This document shows, in pieces, positions 43,032-51,393 of a stretch of 64,000 nucleotides of DNA (position 1 is the first letter of the stretch; every line of letters begins with the position of its first letter). The translations under genes were made by a program, and so were the position numbers. The stretch is from Achromobacter agilis (GTDB taxonomy: Bacteria > Pseudomonadota > Gammaproteobacteria > Burkholderiales > Burkholderiaceae_B). Below the pieces are notes generated by a model, which made no database searches, had not been told where the DNA came from, and worked only from the letters and a program-made list of their open reading frames with translations. The DNA is taken from positions 1-64,000 of the forward strand of contig NZ_UFQB01000010.1 of the NCBI RefSeq assembly GCF_900496965.1, written 5' to 3'.

Positions 43032-43048
43032 ATCCTCCCAGGGAGGAT
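43032..43048. promoter_or_regulatory. Candidate RcnR operator over the ribosome-binding site
   Basis: ATCCTCCC-A-GGGAGGAT is a perfect 17-bp palindrome 12 nt before the rcnR ATG and includes the GGGAGG that serves as ribosome site. RcnR/CsoR-family proteins bind G/C-tract dyads of this style, so autorepression here is likely (inference). Confidence 0.6.
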
Positions 43049-43060
43049 ATGATTCCGCCT

Positions 43061-43339
43061 ATGAAAACCGCAGATCCCCACCACCATCACGATGCCGTGG
43101 CCAAGCGGCTCAAGCGCGCGGAAGGCCATTTGCGCAGCATCCTGCACATGATGGATGAGCATCGTCCCTGCCTGGAACTGGCCCAGCAGTTGCATGCGGT
43201 GGAAAAAGCCATCTCTCAGGCCAAGAAAGTTCTGATCCAGGATCACATCGATCATTGCCTGCAGGATGCCGTGAGCGACCTCGAGCTGGACAGGCAGCGC
43301 GCCATCGACGAATTCAAAGCCATCACCAAGTACCTGTAA
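43061..43339 (+). CDS. rcnR: RcnR/FrmR (CsoR) family metal-sensing repressor
   Basis: 92 residues from MKTADPHHHHDAVAKRLKRA; an ATG at 43049 would add MIPP. All-helical CsoR fold: RLKRAEGHLRSILHMMDEHR, CLELAQQLHAVEKAISQAKK, DHIDHCLQDAVSD. The N-terminal His cluster, the Cys in RPCLELAQQ and the His residues in HAVEK fit a Ni/Co site like that of RcnR (N-terminal His3, Cys35, His60, His64). It precedes rcnA by 8 nt. Confidence 0.88.
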   Translation: MKTADPHHHHDAVAKRLKRAEGHLRSILHMMDEHRPCLELAQQLHAVEKAISQAKKVLIQDHIDHCLQDAVSDLELDRQRAIDEFKAITKYL

Positions 43340-43347
43340 CGCGATAT

Positions 43348-44226
43348 ATGCTGTCCTTCTCCGAATTGGTCGCCCAGGGGGCGTCGCACGCCTGGCTGTT
43401 CATTCCCAGCGCCATTCTGTTGGGCGCCCTGCACGGCCTGGAGCCCGGCCACTCCAAGACAATGATGGCCGCCTTTATCGTCGCGATCCGGGGCACGGTA
43501 TCGCAGGCCGTACTGCTGGGGCTCACCGCGACCATTTCGCATACGCTGGTGGTGTGGGGCATCGGGCTGGGCGGCATGCTCCTCTGGCAAGGCGTCGCCG
43601 CCGAGGAGATCGAACCCTACTTCCAGCTGGCATCCGGGGCGATCATCGTGCTGGTCGCCGCCTGGATGTTCTGGCGCACCTGGCGCGAGCAGCACGCCGC
43701 GCGCCGTCATCGGCATGGCCATTCGCACGATCATTCCCACGATCATTCGCATGCCTGCGGCGCTCGTGGCGAAGCGCCGCCGGAACACCGGCACGATCCC
43801 GCCCGCGTAACGGTGCGCAGGCCGCAAGACGATGGCGAGCAATACCAGGACGCGCACCAGCGGGCGCACGCGGACGATATCCGCCGGCGCTTCGCGGACC
43901 GGCGCGTTACCCATTGGCAAATTGCGTTGTTCGGCCTGACCGGGGGCCTGATCCCCTGCCCGGCCGCCATCACCGTGCTGCTGCTGTGCCTGCAACTGAA
44001 GGAATTCACCCTGGGGGCCGTGCTGGTGCTGTGCTTTTCGATCGGGTTGGCAATCACCCTGGTCACGGTGGGCGCGGTGGCGGCGCTGAGCGTGCGCCAC
44101 GCGGCCCGGCACGCGCCCTGGTTCAGCCGGCTGGCGCAGCGCGCGCCTTACTTGTCGAGCGTGCTGATCGTCGCCGTGGGCGTCTACGTAGGGATATTGG
44201 GGTGGCGCGGCATCCCGGCGGCGTAA
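43348..44226 (+). CDS. rcnA: RcnA family nickel/cobalt efflux protein
   Basis: 292 residues with six membrane segments. ILLGALHGLEPGHSKTMMAA holds the HxxxxGH-type metal motif in the first helix. Between segments 3 and 4 is a His-rich cytoplasmic loop (HRHGHSHDHSHDHSHACG) typical of RcnA. GLTGGLIPCPAAITVLLLCL is the second conserved motif. Exports Ni(II)/Co(II). In an operon with its repressor. Confidence 0.93.
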   Translation: MLSFSELVAQGASHAWLFIPSAILLGALHGLEPGHSKTMMAAFIVAIRGTVSQAVLLGLTATISHTLVVWGIGLGGMLLWQGVAAEEIEPYFQLASGAIIVLVAAWMFWRTWREQHAARRHRHGHSHDHSHDHSHACGARGEAPPEHRHDPARVTVRRPQDDGEQYQDAHQRAHADDIRRRFADRRVTHWQIALFGLTGGLIPCPAAITVLLLCLQLKEFTLGAVLVLCFSIGLAITLVTVGAVAALSVRHAARHAPWFSRLAQRAPYLSSVLIVAVGVYVGILGWRGIPAA

Positions 44227-44316
44227 GCGGCGCGGATGTCAGGGCGCCGGCCTGCTGGACGGCGGCCGCGATAGGGAGATAATAGCTGTCCTACCCCATG
44301 CCGAAAGAGGATGCCG

Positions 44317-44943
44317 ATGTCCCGCTGGACCTTTTACTCTGCCCCTGGTACTTGCGCGCTTGCCACCCATATCGCACTGCATGAAGCGGGCGCCGAGTTC
44401 GACCTCGTCAAGCTCGACTTCAGCGCCGGGCAACAGCAAAGCGCGGAATACTTGCGTATCAATCCCAAGGGCCGCGTGCCGGCGCTGGCGACCGAGCATG
44501 GCGTGCTGACGGAAACCCCCGCGCTGCTGGCGTTCGTGGCGCAGAGCTTTCCGAAGGCCGGCCTGGCGCCCCTGGACGACCCCTTCGCGTTCGCGCGCAT
44601 GCAGGAACTGACGAGCTATCTGGCTTCCACGGCCCACGTTGCCCATGCGCACAAGCGGCGTGGCGCGCGCTGGGCCGACGATCCCGCCGCGCACGAGGCC
44701 ATGCGCGCGAAGGTGCCGCAGGCCATGACCGCGTGCGCCGCCTATCTGGAATCGCAGATCGCCGGCCCGTGGGTGGCGGGCGACCGCTACAGCGTGGCCG
44801 ACGGCTATATGTACACCATCGGAAGCTGGCTCGAGGGCGACGGCGTGGACCTGACGCAGTTCCCCAAGCTGACCGCCTACCTGGCCCGGGTGGCGGTGCG
44901 TCCGGCGGTGCAGCGCGCGCTGGCGCAAGCCAAGGCGCAATAG
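44317..44943 (+). CDS. Glutathione S-transferase, beta class-like
   Basis: 208 residues from MSRWTFYSAPGTCALATHIA; AGAGG lies six nt upstream (ATG 44311 also possible). The thioredoxin-like half has Cys13 in SAPGTCALA, the place of the catalytic Cys in beta-class GSTs, and INPKGRVPALATEHGVLTET binds glutathione. The helical C-terminal half has GPWVAGDRYSVADGYMYT. General detoxification; substrate unknown. Confidence 0.92.
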   Translation: MSRWTFYSAPGTCALATHIALHEAGAEFDLVKLDFSAGQQQSAEYLRINPKGRVPALATEHGVLTETPALLAFVAQSFPKAGLAPLDDPFAFARMQELTSYLASTAHVAHAHKRRGARWADDPAAHEAMRAKVPQAMTACAAYLESQIAGPWVAGDRYSVADGYMYTIGSWLEGDGVDLTQFPKLTAYLARVAVRPAVQRALAQAKAQ

Positions 44944-44952
44944 GCCCTTTCC

Positions 44953-45231
44953 ATGGCAATCGAACTCGACCCGCAGGCCCGCGCGCAAGCCATCGCCTCC
45001 ATCCAGCGGTACTTCGACCACAATATGGACGAGCCTATCGGCAACCTCACCGCTGGCGCGCTGTTGGGGTTTTTCCTGGAAGAGATCGGGCCAACCGTCT
45101 ACAACAAGGCGGTCGCCGACGTGCAAGAACGCCTGCAGGCGCGCGTCTCCGAGGTGGACCTGGAGGTCCATGAAGGCGAGTTCGATTATTGGCGCAAGTA
45201 CGACAAGGCCGACGGGCGCCAGCGGAGCTGA
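44953..45231 (+). CDS. DUF2164 family protein
   Basis: 92 residues, 9 nt after the GST gene. SIQRYFDHNMDEPIGNLTAG, ALLGFFLEEIGPTVYNKAVA and VHEGEFDYWRKYD match the DUF2164 family of small cytoplasmic proteins of unknown role. Probably cotranscribed with the GST. Confidence 0.88.
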   Translation: MAIELDPQARAQAIASIQRYFDHNMDEPIGNLTAGALLGFFLEEIGPTVYNKAVADVQERLQARVSEVDLEVHEGEFDYWRKYDKADGRQRS

Positions 45232-45256
45232 ACCCGCGGGCGCTCCGGCGCGGTTC

Positions 45257-45742
45257 TCACAGGAACCCGATCCAGCGTCCCGCCACCAGGCAGCCCAGCC
45301 ACAGCAGCAGCGACGCCCCAGCCTGCGCGCGCATGGCGCCGCCGGCTCTGCCCTGGTCCAGCACCCGGGCCCAGGCCTGGCCGCGGCGCACAATCCAGGC
45401 GTTCAGGGTGCCCGCGCCCAGCAGCCCCATCTTGACGAGAAACGCGGAATTCCCAAGATATTCCAGAGGGCGGACGCTGAACAGCATGGCGCCGGTCAAG
45501 ACGGCCAGCGCCAGCCCCACGGCGGCAGTGCGCGCCAGCACGGGCGCAAGCGCGGCCAGCGGGCCGGGTTTGAGCATGCCCAGCAGGCGCAGGTCCAGGG
45601 GCACGATGGAACCGATAAGCAGGCCGATGGATCCGATGTGCGCGGCATTCACCAGCAGGTACAGCGTGCCGGACCGCCGCAGCCAGATCGACGGCGGCAA
45701 GTTTTCAAGCTGCTCCAGGGCGAGCCGCAACAGGTCGGGCAT
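45257..45742 (-). CDS. Small four-helix membrane protein (DUF6644-like)
   Basis: 161 residues with four hydrophobic segments: GTLYLLVNAAHIGSIGLLIG, TAAVGLALAVLTGAMLFSV, SAFLVKMGLLGAGTLNAWIV and SLLLWLGCLVAGRWIGFL. The His in the first segment and Arg/Pro near VPLDLRLLG are conserved-looking. Preceded in the operon by a DUF6152 protein; the pair is found together in other proteobacteria as I recall. Function unknown. Confidence 0.75.
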   Translation of the reverse strand: MPDLLRLALEQLENLPPSIWLRRSGTLYLLVNAAHIGSIGLLIGSIVPLDLRLLGMLKPGPLAALAPVLARTAAVGLALAVLTGAMLFSVRPLEYLGNSAFLVKMGLLGAGTLNAWIVRRGQAWARVLDQGRAGGAMRAQAGASLLLWLGCLVAGRWIGFL

Positions 45743-45758
45743 CGTCGCGGTCCGCGGC

Positions 45759-46145
45759 TCAGGGTTTTTGGATCCGGCTAGGGTAAATATCGTAGGTCTT
45801 GCCGCCGACCTTGATCTGCACGGCCTTCATGCGCTTTTTGGCCGAGTCCCGGTCCCGGTTGCCGATGGCGGTGACCGCGTCGCCCGGCTTGGCGGAGCCT
45901 TCGACGAATCCCGCTTTCTTCGTCTGGGTGGGGTTGCCCAGTTCGACGCGCCAGATGCCGGCATCGGTCTGGACGTCCAGCCAGGGATGGGGCGGCGCGA
46001 TCTGGAGCTGCTGCACCGTGCCCTGCAAGGTCATCTGTTCGGACTCGGCCCATGACCAGCCGTGATGCGCCAGGGCCGCGATCGGGGCGCCCGCCAGCGC
46101 AGACAGCGCCAGCCCCGCCAGGCCCATGCGTAGGGAATGTTTCAT
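45759..46145 (-). CDS. DUF6152 family exported protein
   Basis: 128 residues from MKHSLRMGLAGLALSALAGA with a signal peptide cut near ALA-HHGWSWAE. The mature protein starts with HHGW, a possible amino-terminal metal-binding motif. MTLQGTVQQLQIAPPHPWLD and WRVELGNPTQTKKAGF suggest a small beta-barrel (OB-like). Ends 16 nt before the membrane protein gene. Role unknown, possibly metal binding. Confidence 0.82.
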   Translation of the reverse strand: MKHSLRMGLAGLALSALAGAPIAALAHHGWSWAESEQMTLQGTVQQLQIAPPHPWLDVQTDAGIWRVELGNPTQTKKAGFVEGSAKPGDAVTAIGNRDRDSAKKRMKAVQIKVGGKTYDIYPSRIQKP

Positions 46146-46298
46146 GTCGATCTCCTGAGTCGAGGCGGGCTTTCCTGCCCGTGGCCGATGCCGGCCCGGC
46201 AGGCAAATACCCAGTTTCAGTGATTCACAAGGATCCGTCCGCAATATCTAATCCTCACCCATGAAGTCTAGTGATGAAGATTTGCGATCCGACGGGAC

Positions 46299-46769
46299 AT
46301 GCTGACGCCGACGAACCATTGTGCCGCCCCGGCTGCCCCGTCCGCAACGGCGGCGGCCGATACCGACATCCCCTTGCGGGATCTGGTGTGCCGGCATGCC
46401 CGCGAACTGGAGGGGCTGCTGGCAGCGCACCTGCAGCACACCGCTCCCGCCCTGGCGCCGGCCTTCGGCCAACAGCTGGAAGCCTGCCGCAAGCTCGGCG
46501 GCACGAAGTTCTCGTCCTGGCTGTATGGCGTGACCCTGCGTCTGCTGCGCGATTCGCTGGCCAAGGGGTTTGCCGAGCCCTCAGACTTCGCCCTGCGCTT
46601 TCTGCGCGGGTTCCCGCAGTCGCTGGCGCGGCCGATGATCACCCTAGCGCTGTCCAGCATCAGCTATGTGGCCTGCTCGATCTATCTTTGCAAGCCGGCT
46701 TGCGCCGCGCCGCAGGATATTTCCCTGCCTTCCGACTGGAAGGCGTGCCTGGACAGGAATTTGCGCTAG
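46299..46769 (+). CDS. Hypothetical protein
   Basis: 156 residues: IPLRDLVCRHARELEGLLAA, GGTKFSSWLYGVTLRLLRDS, GFPQSLARPMITLALSSISY. No known family, no clear ribosome site. Codon third-position GC is high as in neighbours. Might be a real gene or a chance frame. Confidence 0.4.
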   Translation: MLTPTNHCAAPAAPSATAAADTDIPLRDLVCRHARELEGLLAAHLQHTAPALAPAFGQQLEACRKLGGTKFSSWLYGVTLRLLRDSLAKGFAEPSDFALRFLRGFPQSLARPMITLALSSISYVACSIYLCKPACAAPQDISLPSDWKACLDRNLR

Positions 46770-47188
46770 CCGCCCAGGCTCGCCGATGGCTGCTTTTTGT
46801 TGTCTCTATCTTAATAAATTACTTTAACTAATTCACTTTAAATTTACTTTTAAAATTTTAATAATCAATTAGTTAGAGTGAATTATTGATGTTGTTTCTC
46901 GTAGGAAGCTTTACCCGGGCCAGGGGCTTCCGGCTTTTTTTTCGGGAAAACCCGGAGAAACCTTTCCGAACCCGGGTGGGTCGCTTAAAGTATTCAGGTT
47001 ATTGTCAGGCGTCGTGGACATACGGCGCCTGCGCCTGCTTCCGCCGCCTACCCGAGAGCCCCGATGACACCGTTGCCCACGCGTTCGTCCGCGAGTTCCA
47101 TCCGTTTGCGCCCGTCGCGGCGGGCACGGAACGGCCAGGCTTCCCCCTTTTTGCGGAACGCGCCCCGGCGCACGCGGGACCCGCTGCG
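46770..47188. other. AT-rich promoter and long leader of the APC permease gene
   Basis: The first 120 nt are very AT-rich and contain linked inverted repeats: TAACTAATT (46825-46833) with AATTAGTTA (46867-46875), and AATTCACT (46830-46837) with AGTGAATT (46877-46884). A terminator-like hairpin follows (46904-46942), then about 245 nt of GC-rich leader before the permease ATG. The open frame that spans the leader lacks permease-like sequence and has no ribosome site. Confidence 0.55.
46904..46942 (+). terminator. Terminator-like hairpin with T8 in the permease leader
   Basis: GGAAGC (46904-46909) pairs with GCTTCC (46926-46931), with a CCCGGG-containing loop, then three bases and eight T. This has the form of an intrinsic terminator or attenuator ahead of the permease. 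Confidence 0.6.
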
Positions 47189-48538
47189 ATGAGCAACGCA
47201 TCGGACACGGCAATGACGCGCGCGCCGGCCGGCCTTTCGGTCATGGATGCGACGATGGTGCTGGTCGGGGTCGTCATCGGTATCGGCATCTTCGGTTTTC
47301 CGCCCCTGGTGGCGCAGCACGCCGGATCCGAAGCCGCCTATATCGCGCTGTGGTGCGCGGGCGGCTTCGTCATGCTGATCGGCGCGCTCTGCTACGGAGA
47401 ACTGGGCTCGGCTTATCCCGGCGCGGGCGGCGAATACTTGTACCTCACACGCGCCTGGGGCCAGCGCGTGGGACTGATGTTCGCCTGGGCGCGCTGCACC
47501 GTGATCCAGACCGGCGCCATCGCGGTGGTCGCCTATATTTATGGCGATTATGCGCAGCGTCTGGTTCCCTTGGGCCCTCAGGGCCCTGCCCTGCACGCCG
47601 CGATATCGGTCGTGGCGCTGACCGCCCTGAACGTGGCGGGCACCCGGTATTCGAAACGCCTGCAATGGACCTTCACCATGCTCACGCTGGCGGCCTTGGC
47701 CGCGGTGCTGATCGCGAGCCTGTCGGCTACCGGCGATAGCCCCTTGCGAAGCGGTGCCGTCACGCCGCTCGCGGGCAATCCGGCCGGTTTGATGGGGATG
47801 GGCATGGTCTTCGTGCTGCTGACCTACGGCGGCTGGAACGAGGCGGCCTACCTGAGCGGGGAACTGCGCGACCCCGCCCGCAACATGAGCCGGGTCCTGC
47901 TGACGGGCACCGCCATCGTCACCGGCGCTTATGTCCTGATCAATCTGGCCTTGCTCGAAATTTTCGGCCTGCAAGGGCTGCGCGACACGCCGGCGCTGGG
48001 CGCCGACGTCATGCAGCTGGCGGCGGGCCCCTACGCGGCCGCGCTGCTCAGCCTGACGATCTGCGCCACCGCGCTCAGCACCATCAACGGCACGATCATT
48101 ACCGGCGCCCGCGTGTACTGCGCGTTGGGCCGGGACGTCCCGCGGCTCAGCGCGCTGGCGGCCTGGAGCACGCGCAACGACGCCCCGGCGGCTGCGCTGC
48201 TGGTCCAGGGCGCGATTACCCTGGCCCTGGTGGCGCTCGGCGCCTTCAGCCAGAACAGCGTGCAGACGCTGGTGGCATATACCGCGCCGGTGTTCTGGAT
48301 CTTTATGCTGCTGGTGGCGATATCGGTAGTGCGGCTGCGGCGCCTGGACCCTGGGCGTCCACGGCCGTTCCGCGTGCCGCTCTACCCGCTTCCCCCCGTG
48401 CTGCTAGCGCTGACATGCGCCGGCCTGGTGTATTCGAGCGCCGTGTATGCGGGAGCCGGCGCCCTGATCGGACTGGCCGTGCTGGCCGCGGGCCTGCCCA
48501 TGCTGCGCCTGCTCAAGCTGGAACCGGCGCCGGGGTAA
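47189..48538 (+). CDS. APC superfamily amino acid permease
   Basis: 449 residues from MSNASDTAMTRAPAGLSVMD, 12 predicted membrane segments. DATMVLVGVVIGIGIFGFPP has the GIGIF substrate loop of segment 1, and LIGALCYGELGSAYPGAGGE and MVFVLLTYGGWNEAAYLSGE are family signatures. Probably imports or exchanges an amino acid or amine. Preceded by a long leader with an attenuator-like hairpin. Substrate not predictable. Confidence 0.9.
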   Translation: MSNASDTAMTRAPAGLSVMDATMVLVGVVIGIGIFGFPPLVAQHAGSEAAYIALWCAGGFVMLIGALCYGELGSAYPGAGGEYLYLTRAWGQRVGLMFAWARCTVIQTGAIAVVAYIYGDYAQRLVPLGPQGPALHAAISVVALTALNVAGTRYSKRLQWTFTMLTLAALAAVLIASLSATGDSPLRSGAVTPLAGNPAGLMGMGMVFVLLTYGGWNEAAYLSGELRDPARNMSRVLLTGTAIVTGAYVLINLALLEIFGLQGLRDTPALGADVMQLAAGPYAAALLSLTICATALSTINGTIITGARVYCALGRDVPRLSALAAWSTRNDAPAAALLVQGAITLALVALGAFSQNSVQTLVAYTAPVFWIFMLLVAISVVRLRRLDPGRPRPFRVPLYPLPPVLLALTCAGLVYSSAVYAGAGALIGLAVLAAGLPMLRLLKLEPAPG

Positions 48539-48596
48539 CGGGCGCGTTCCCGGTTGGCCGGCCCTTCGAATCCCCCCTACGCAAGGAGCCTTCATC

Positions 48597-49466
48597 ATGC
48601 AGATCGCGATTCAGTCACTCTTGGCCGGCGCCGGTTCCGCGCCGCGCTTTCGCCGGGCGCTGCGGGCGCAGGCGATGGCGCTGGCCCTCGCCTGCGCCTT
48701 CGGCGCCCAGGCCCAGACCGCGCCCGCGGCGGCGCAGCCGGCAGAACAGAAGGAGTACGTGCCCAACGTCGGCCAGGACGGCAAGGACGTCATCTGGGTG
48801 CCCACGCCGCAGACGCTGGTCGACAAGATGCTGGACATGGCCAAAGTCACCCCCCAAGACCGCTTGATGGACCTCGGCTCGGGCGACGGCCGCACCGTCA
48901 TCACGGCCGCGCAGCGCGGCCTGACGGCCCAGGGCATCGAGTACAACCCGGATCTGGTCGAGCTGTCGCGCCGCAATGCCGAGCGCGCGGGCGTGGGCGA
49001 CCGCGCCACCTTCGTGGCGGCGGACCTGTTCGCCACCGACCTGTCGAAGGCGGACGTCATCACCATGTTCCTGCTGTCCACGATCAATGAAAAGCTGCGG
49101 CCCAGGCTGCTGGAGCTGGCGCCCGGCACGCGCGTGGTATCGAACACGTTCCGCATGGGCGATTGGGAGCCGGACGCCGAAGAAACCGTCACGCAGGATT
49201 GCAGCACCTATTGCACGGCGCTGCTGTGGATCGTTCCGGCCAAGGTGCAAGGCAAGTGGGACGTAGGCGGCCAGACGCTGCAGCTGGACCAGCACTACCA
49301 GAAGCTGTCAGGCAAGCTGGGCTCGGTGCCGATTTCCGATGCGCGCCTGAACGGCGCCGAGATCGCGTTCACGGCGAACGGCGTGCGCTATACGGGCTTG
49401 GTGAATGGCAGGATGATGAGCGGCAAGGCGACCGGCCAGGGCAACTGGACGGCCAAGCGCGCCTAG
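48597..49466 (+). CDS. Exported SAM-dependent-methyltransferase-like protein
   Basis: 289 residues. The N-terminal 40 residues look like a signal peptide (ALRAQAMALALACAFGAQAQ, cleavage near AQA-QTAP). A Rossmann methyltransferase domain follows: DRLMDLGSGDGRTVITAAQR (motif I), GIEYNPDLVELSRRNAERAG (motif II) and ADVITMFLLSTINEKLRPRL. The last 90 residues form a beta-rich domain ending NGRMMSGKATGQGNWTAKRA. A SAM-dependent enzyme outside the cytoplasm would be odd, because SAM is cytoplasmic; the leader may be a membrane anchor or mis-called. Confidence 0.82.
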   Translation: MQIAIQSLLAGAGSAPRFRRALRAQAMALALACAFGAQAQTAPAAAQPAEQKEYVPNVGQDGKDVIWVPTPQTLVDKMLDMAKVTPQDRLMDLGSGDGRTVITAAQRGLTAQGIEYNPDLVELSRRNAERAGVGDRATFVAADLFATDLSKADVITMFLLSTINEKLRPRLLELAPGTRVVSNTFRMGDWEPDAEETVTQDCSTYCTALLWIVPAKVQGKWDVGGQTLQLDQHYQKLSGKLGSVPISDARLNGAEIAFTANGVRYTGLVNGRMMSGKATGQGNWTAKRA

Positions 49467-49488
49467 CGGACTTGCGCCGGCCGGAGTC

Positions 49489-49511
49489 CATGCAATAGCA
49501 TCTGTTGCATG
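49489..49511. promoter_or_regulatory. Candidate Rrf2 operator over the start codon
   Basis: CATGCAA (49489-49495) and TTGCATG (49505-49511) are perfect arms with a 9-nt spacer; the second arm contains the ATG of the Rrf2-type gene. Likely autoregulatory site. Confidence 0.55.
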
Positions 49512-49970
49512 AGACGAGACAGCAAACTTTCCGGCGTGCTCCATGTGTTGCTCCACATGGCGGAGGCCCCCGGCCCCATGACCTCCGAAGCGCTGGGCAA
49601 GGTCATGCAGACCAACCCCGTGGTGATCCGGCGCATCATGGCGGGGTTGCGCGCGCAAGGCATGGTGCGCTCCGAAAAAGGCCATGGCGGCGGCTGGACG
49701 ATTTCCTGCGACTTCACCGCCGTCACCTTGCGCGACATCTACGAAGCCCTGGGCTCGCCCGGAATTTTCGCCATGGGCAACCGCAGCGAATCGCCCGGCT
49801 GCCTGGTCGAGGCCGCCGTCAACGCCGCGCTGGACGGTGCCTTCGACGAGGCGGAAGCGCTGTTGCTGGCACGCTTCGGCGAGGTCACGCTGGCCACCCT
49901 GAGCCAGGATTTCCATGCCCGCATGCAGGCGCGCGGGCAGGACTGCGGCGCGCAGGCGGCGCACGCGTGA
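49509..49970 (+). CDS. Rrf2 family transcriptional regulator
   Basis: 153 residues. Winged helix: [20 protein letters not shown] with wing [14 protein letters not shown], then the dimerisation helix. Three cysteines are spread (ISCDF, PGCLVE, GQDCGAQ) rather than clustered as in the Fe-S members IscR/NsrR, so a redox-Cys or YwnA-like mode is more likely. Its start lies within a palindrome. It follows the exported methyltransferase-like gene after 42 nt and might control it. Confidence 0.88.
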   Translation: MRRDSKLSGVLHVLLHMAEAPGPMTSEALGKVMQTNPVVIRRIMAGLRAQGMVRSEKGHGGGWTISCDFTAVTLRDIYEALGSPGIFAMGNRSESPGCLVEAAVNAALDGAFDEAEALLLARFGEVTLATLSQDFHARMQARGQDCGAQAAHA

Positions 49971-50048
49971 ACGGGGCCGGCCTGCCCTGTTAGCGCGGCG
50001 CGCGTTGCGGGAAGCGGCGTTCGAAGACGCCTGCCGCGATGCGGTTTT

Positions 50049-51377
50049 TCAGGATTTCGATCGAACCGCCGGCGCACCGTGGCGCCACGCCATCAGCGAG
50101 GCCTCGACCTGCGCGACTTCTTCCGCGCTCATGCCGGCCATGTCGTAGAACCGCTGGCGTTCCCGCACTACGCCGCGCACGTGTTCGAGAATCTCTTGGG
50201 CGGCGGCTTCGGCGCGCAGGCCGAAGCGCCGGTACTCGCTCAGGCAATTCTCGAACGAGCTTTCCCGGCCCGCCGCGCCGATGTGCAGGTAGTGCTTGGC
50301 GGACCCTTCCTGCGTCACCACGTCGAACAGGGGTGACAGGCGGTAGCTGTGCGCGCCTTCGTCCTTCAGGAAGCCGACGTTCTTCAGGTGGTCGTCGGTG
50401 TTGTGGACGGCCACGTTCAGCACCATGCGCGCATACAGCTCCTTCAGATCCTGCACGGGGTTGGACGATACGCGGCGCACCACGTCGGCCAGCCTCGCAT
50501 AGGAATACGTGGCCTTGCCGCGCGGCCCGTCCAGTTCGCGCTTGCCGATCTGCACGGACGGGCTGATGAGCGAGGCGCCGCTCAGGAAATGGCGGCGCGC
50601 GACGACCGGCTCGGCGCCCTGCTCCGCGGCGAGCCGCTCGCGGTCGAAGCGGTGGGTCAGCAGGACCGCCCCCAGGTGCGTTTCGGCCAGGCGGATGTCG
50701 GGCACGGTCAGGCCGATCGCCTTGGCCATTTGCAGATTGGCGTACTCGACGCGCTGCCGGTCGTAGGAATCCCCCTTGCGCGGAAACTTGGCGATCCACA
50801 TTTCGCCCTCGTCGTCGCGCACGATGGTTTTGGGGCGGGCCCCGCCGATGTCCCAGGAACTGCCCAGGATGTCGCGATACAGGCCCTTGGGCTTGACGCC
50901 CTGATCGATGTCGGTCAGGAGGCCGGCCAGCGATTCCAGCTGGCCGACTTCAGGCAGGCGGTAGGTTTTGCGCATGTTGGGCGTGAGCTGGCGCGCGCTG
51001 AAGAACAGCGCGCCCACTCCCATGCCCCTGCCCTTGAGCAGCACTTCGTCTTCGGTAACGCGCGCGCCGGCATTGTCGACGCGCATCACGTTGCGCCCCC
51101 AGGCGTCCGGAGCCGCGTCGAAGATCGCGCCCAGCCTTTCGTAGCGGCTTTCGGTGCGGAACGTCGTCCTGGCGTCGACCAGCGGCAGGTTCAGCGGATC
51201 GAGCGCGAACGCGCGCGGGTCGCCCACGTAAGACTGCACGTAGGTGAATTCTGCGAAGAAGTGGTTTTCGTCCGAGTCGTCCAGCGTCAGGATGCCGGCC
51301 AGCACCGCCTCGCCACGGATGTCGACGTAGACGAACAATTCGCTTTCGACGGATTTTTGCTTCTTGGTTCGTGCCAT
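50049..51377 (-). CDS. hipA: HipA-type serine/threonine kinase toxin
   Basis: 442 residues from MARTKKQKSVESELFVYVDI. The N-terminal HipA domain (VYVDIRGEAVLAGILTL) is followed by the kinase: DILGSSWDIGGARPKTIVRD (P-loop-like), EMWIAKFPRKGDSYDRQRVE with the ATP-binding Lys, the catalytic loop VAVHNTDDHLKNVGFLKD and the metal Asp in LSPLFDVVTQ. All key residues are present, so it looks active. HipA kinases phosphorylate aminoacyl-tRNA synthetases (GltX in E. coli). Partner hipB lies 16 nt upstream. Confidence 0.92.
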   Translation of the reverse strand: MARTKKQKSVESELFVYVDIRGEAVLAGILTLDDSDENHFFAEFTYVQSYVGDPRAFALDPLNLPLVDARTTFRTESRYERLGAIFDAAPDAWGRNVMRVDNAGARVTEDEVLLKGRGMGVGALFFSARQLTPNMRKTYRLPEVGQLESLAGLLTDIDQGVKPKGLYRDILGSSWDIGGARPKTIVRDDEGEMWIAKFPRKGDSYDRQRVEYANLQMAKAIGLTVPDIRLAETHLGAVLLTHRFDRERLAAEQGAEPVVARRHFLSGASLISPSVQIGKRELDGPRGKATYSYARLADVVRRVSSNPVQDLKELYARMVLNVAVHNTDDHLKNVGFLKDEGAHSYRLSPLFDVVTQEGSAKHYLHIGAAGRESSFENCLSEYRRFGLRAEAAAQEILEHVRGVVRERQRFYDMAGMSAEEVAQVEASLMAWRHGAPAVRSKS

Positions 51378-51393
51378 GTTCCGGGGCCAGCCG

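Noticed and set aside
46886-47188. N-terminal extension of the APC permease
   Set aside because: The 101 extra residues are hydrophilic and unlike permeases, and run through a terminator-like hairpin; the ATG at 47189 fits the family start.
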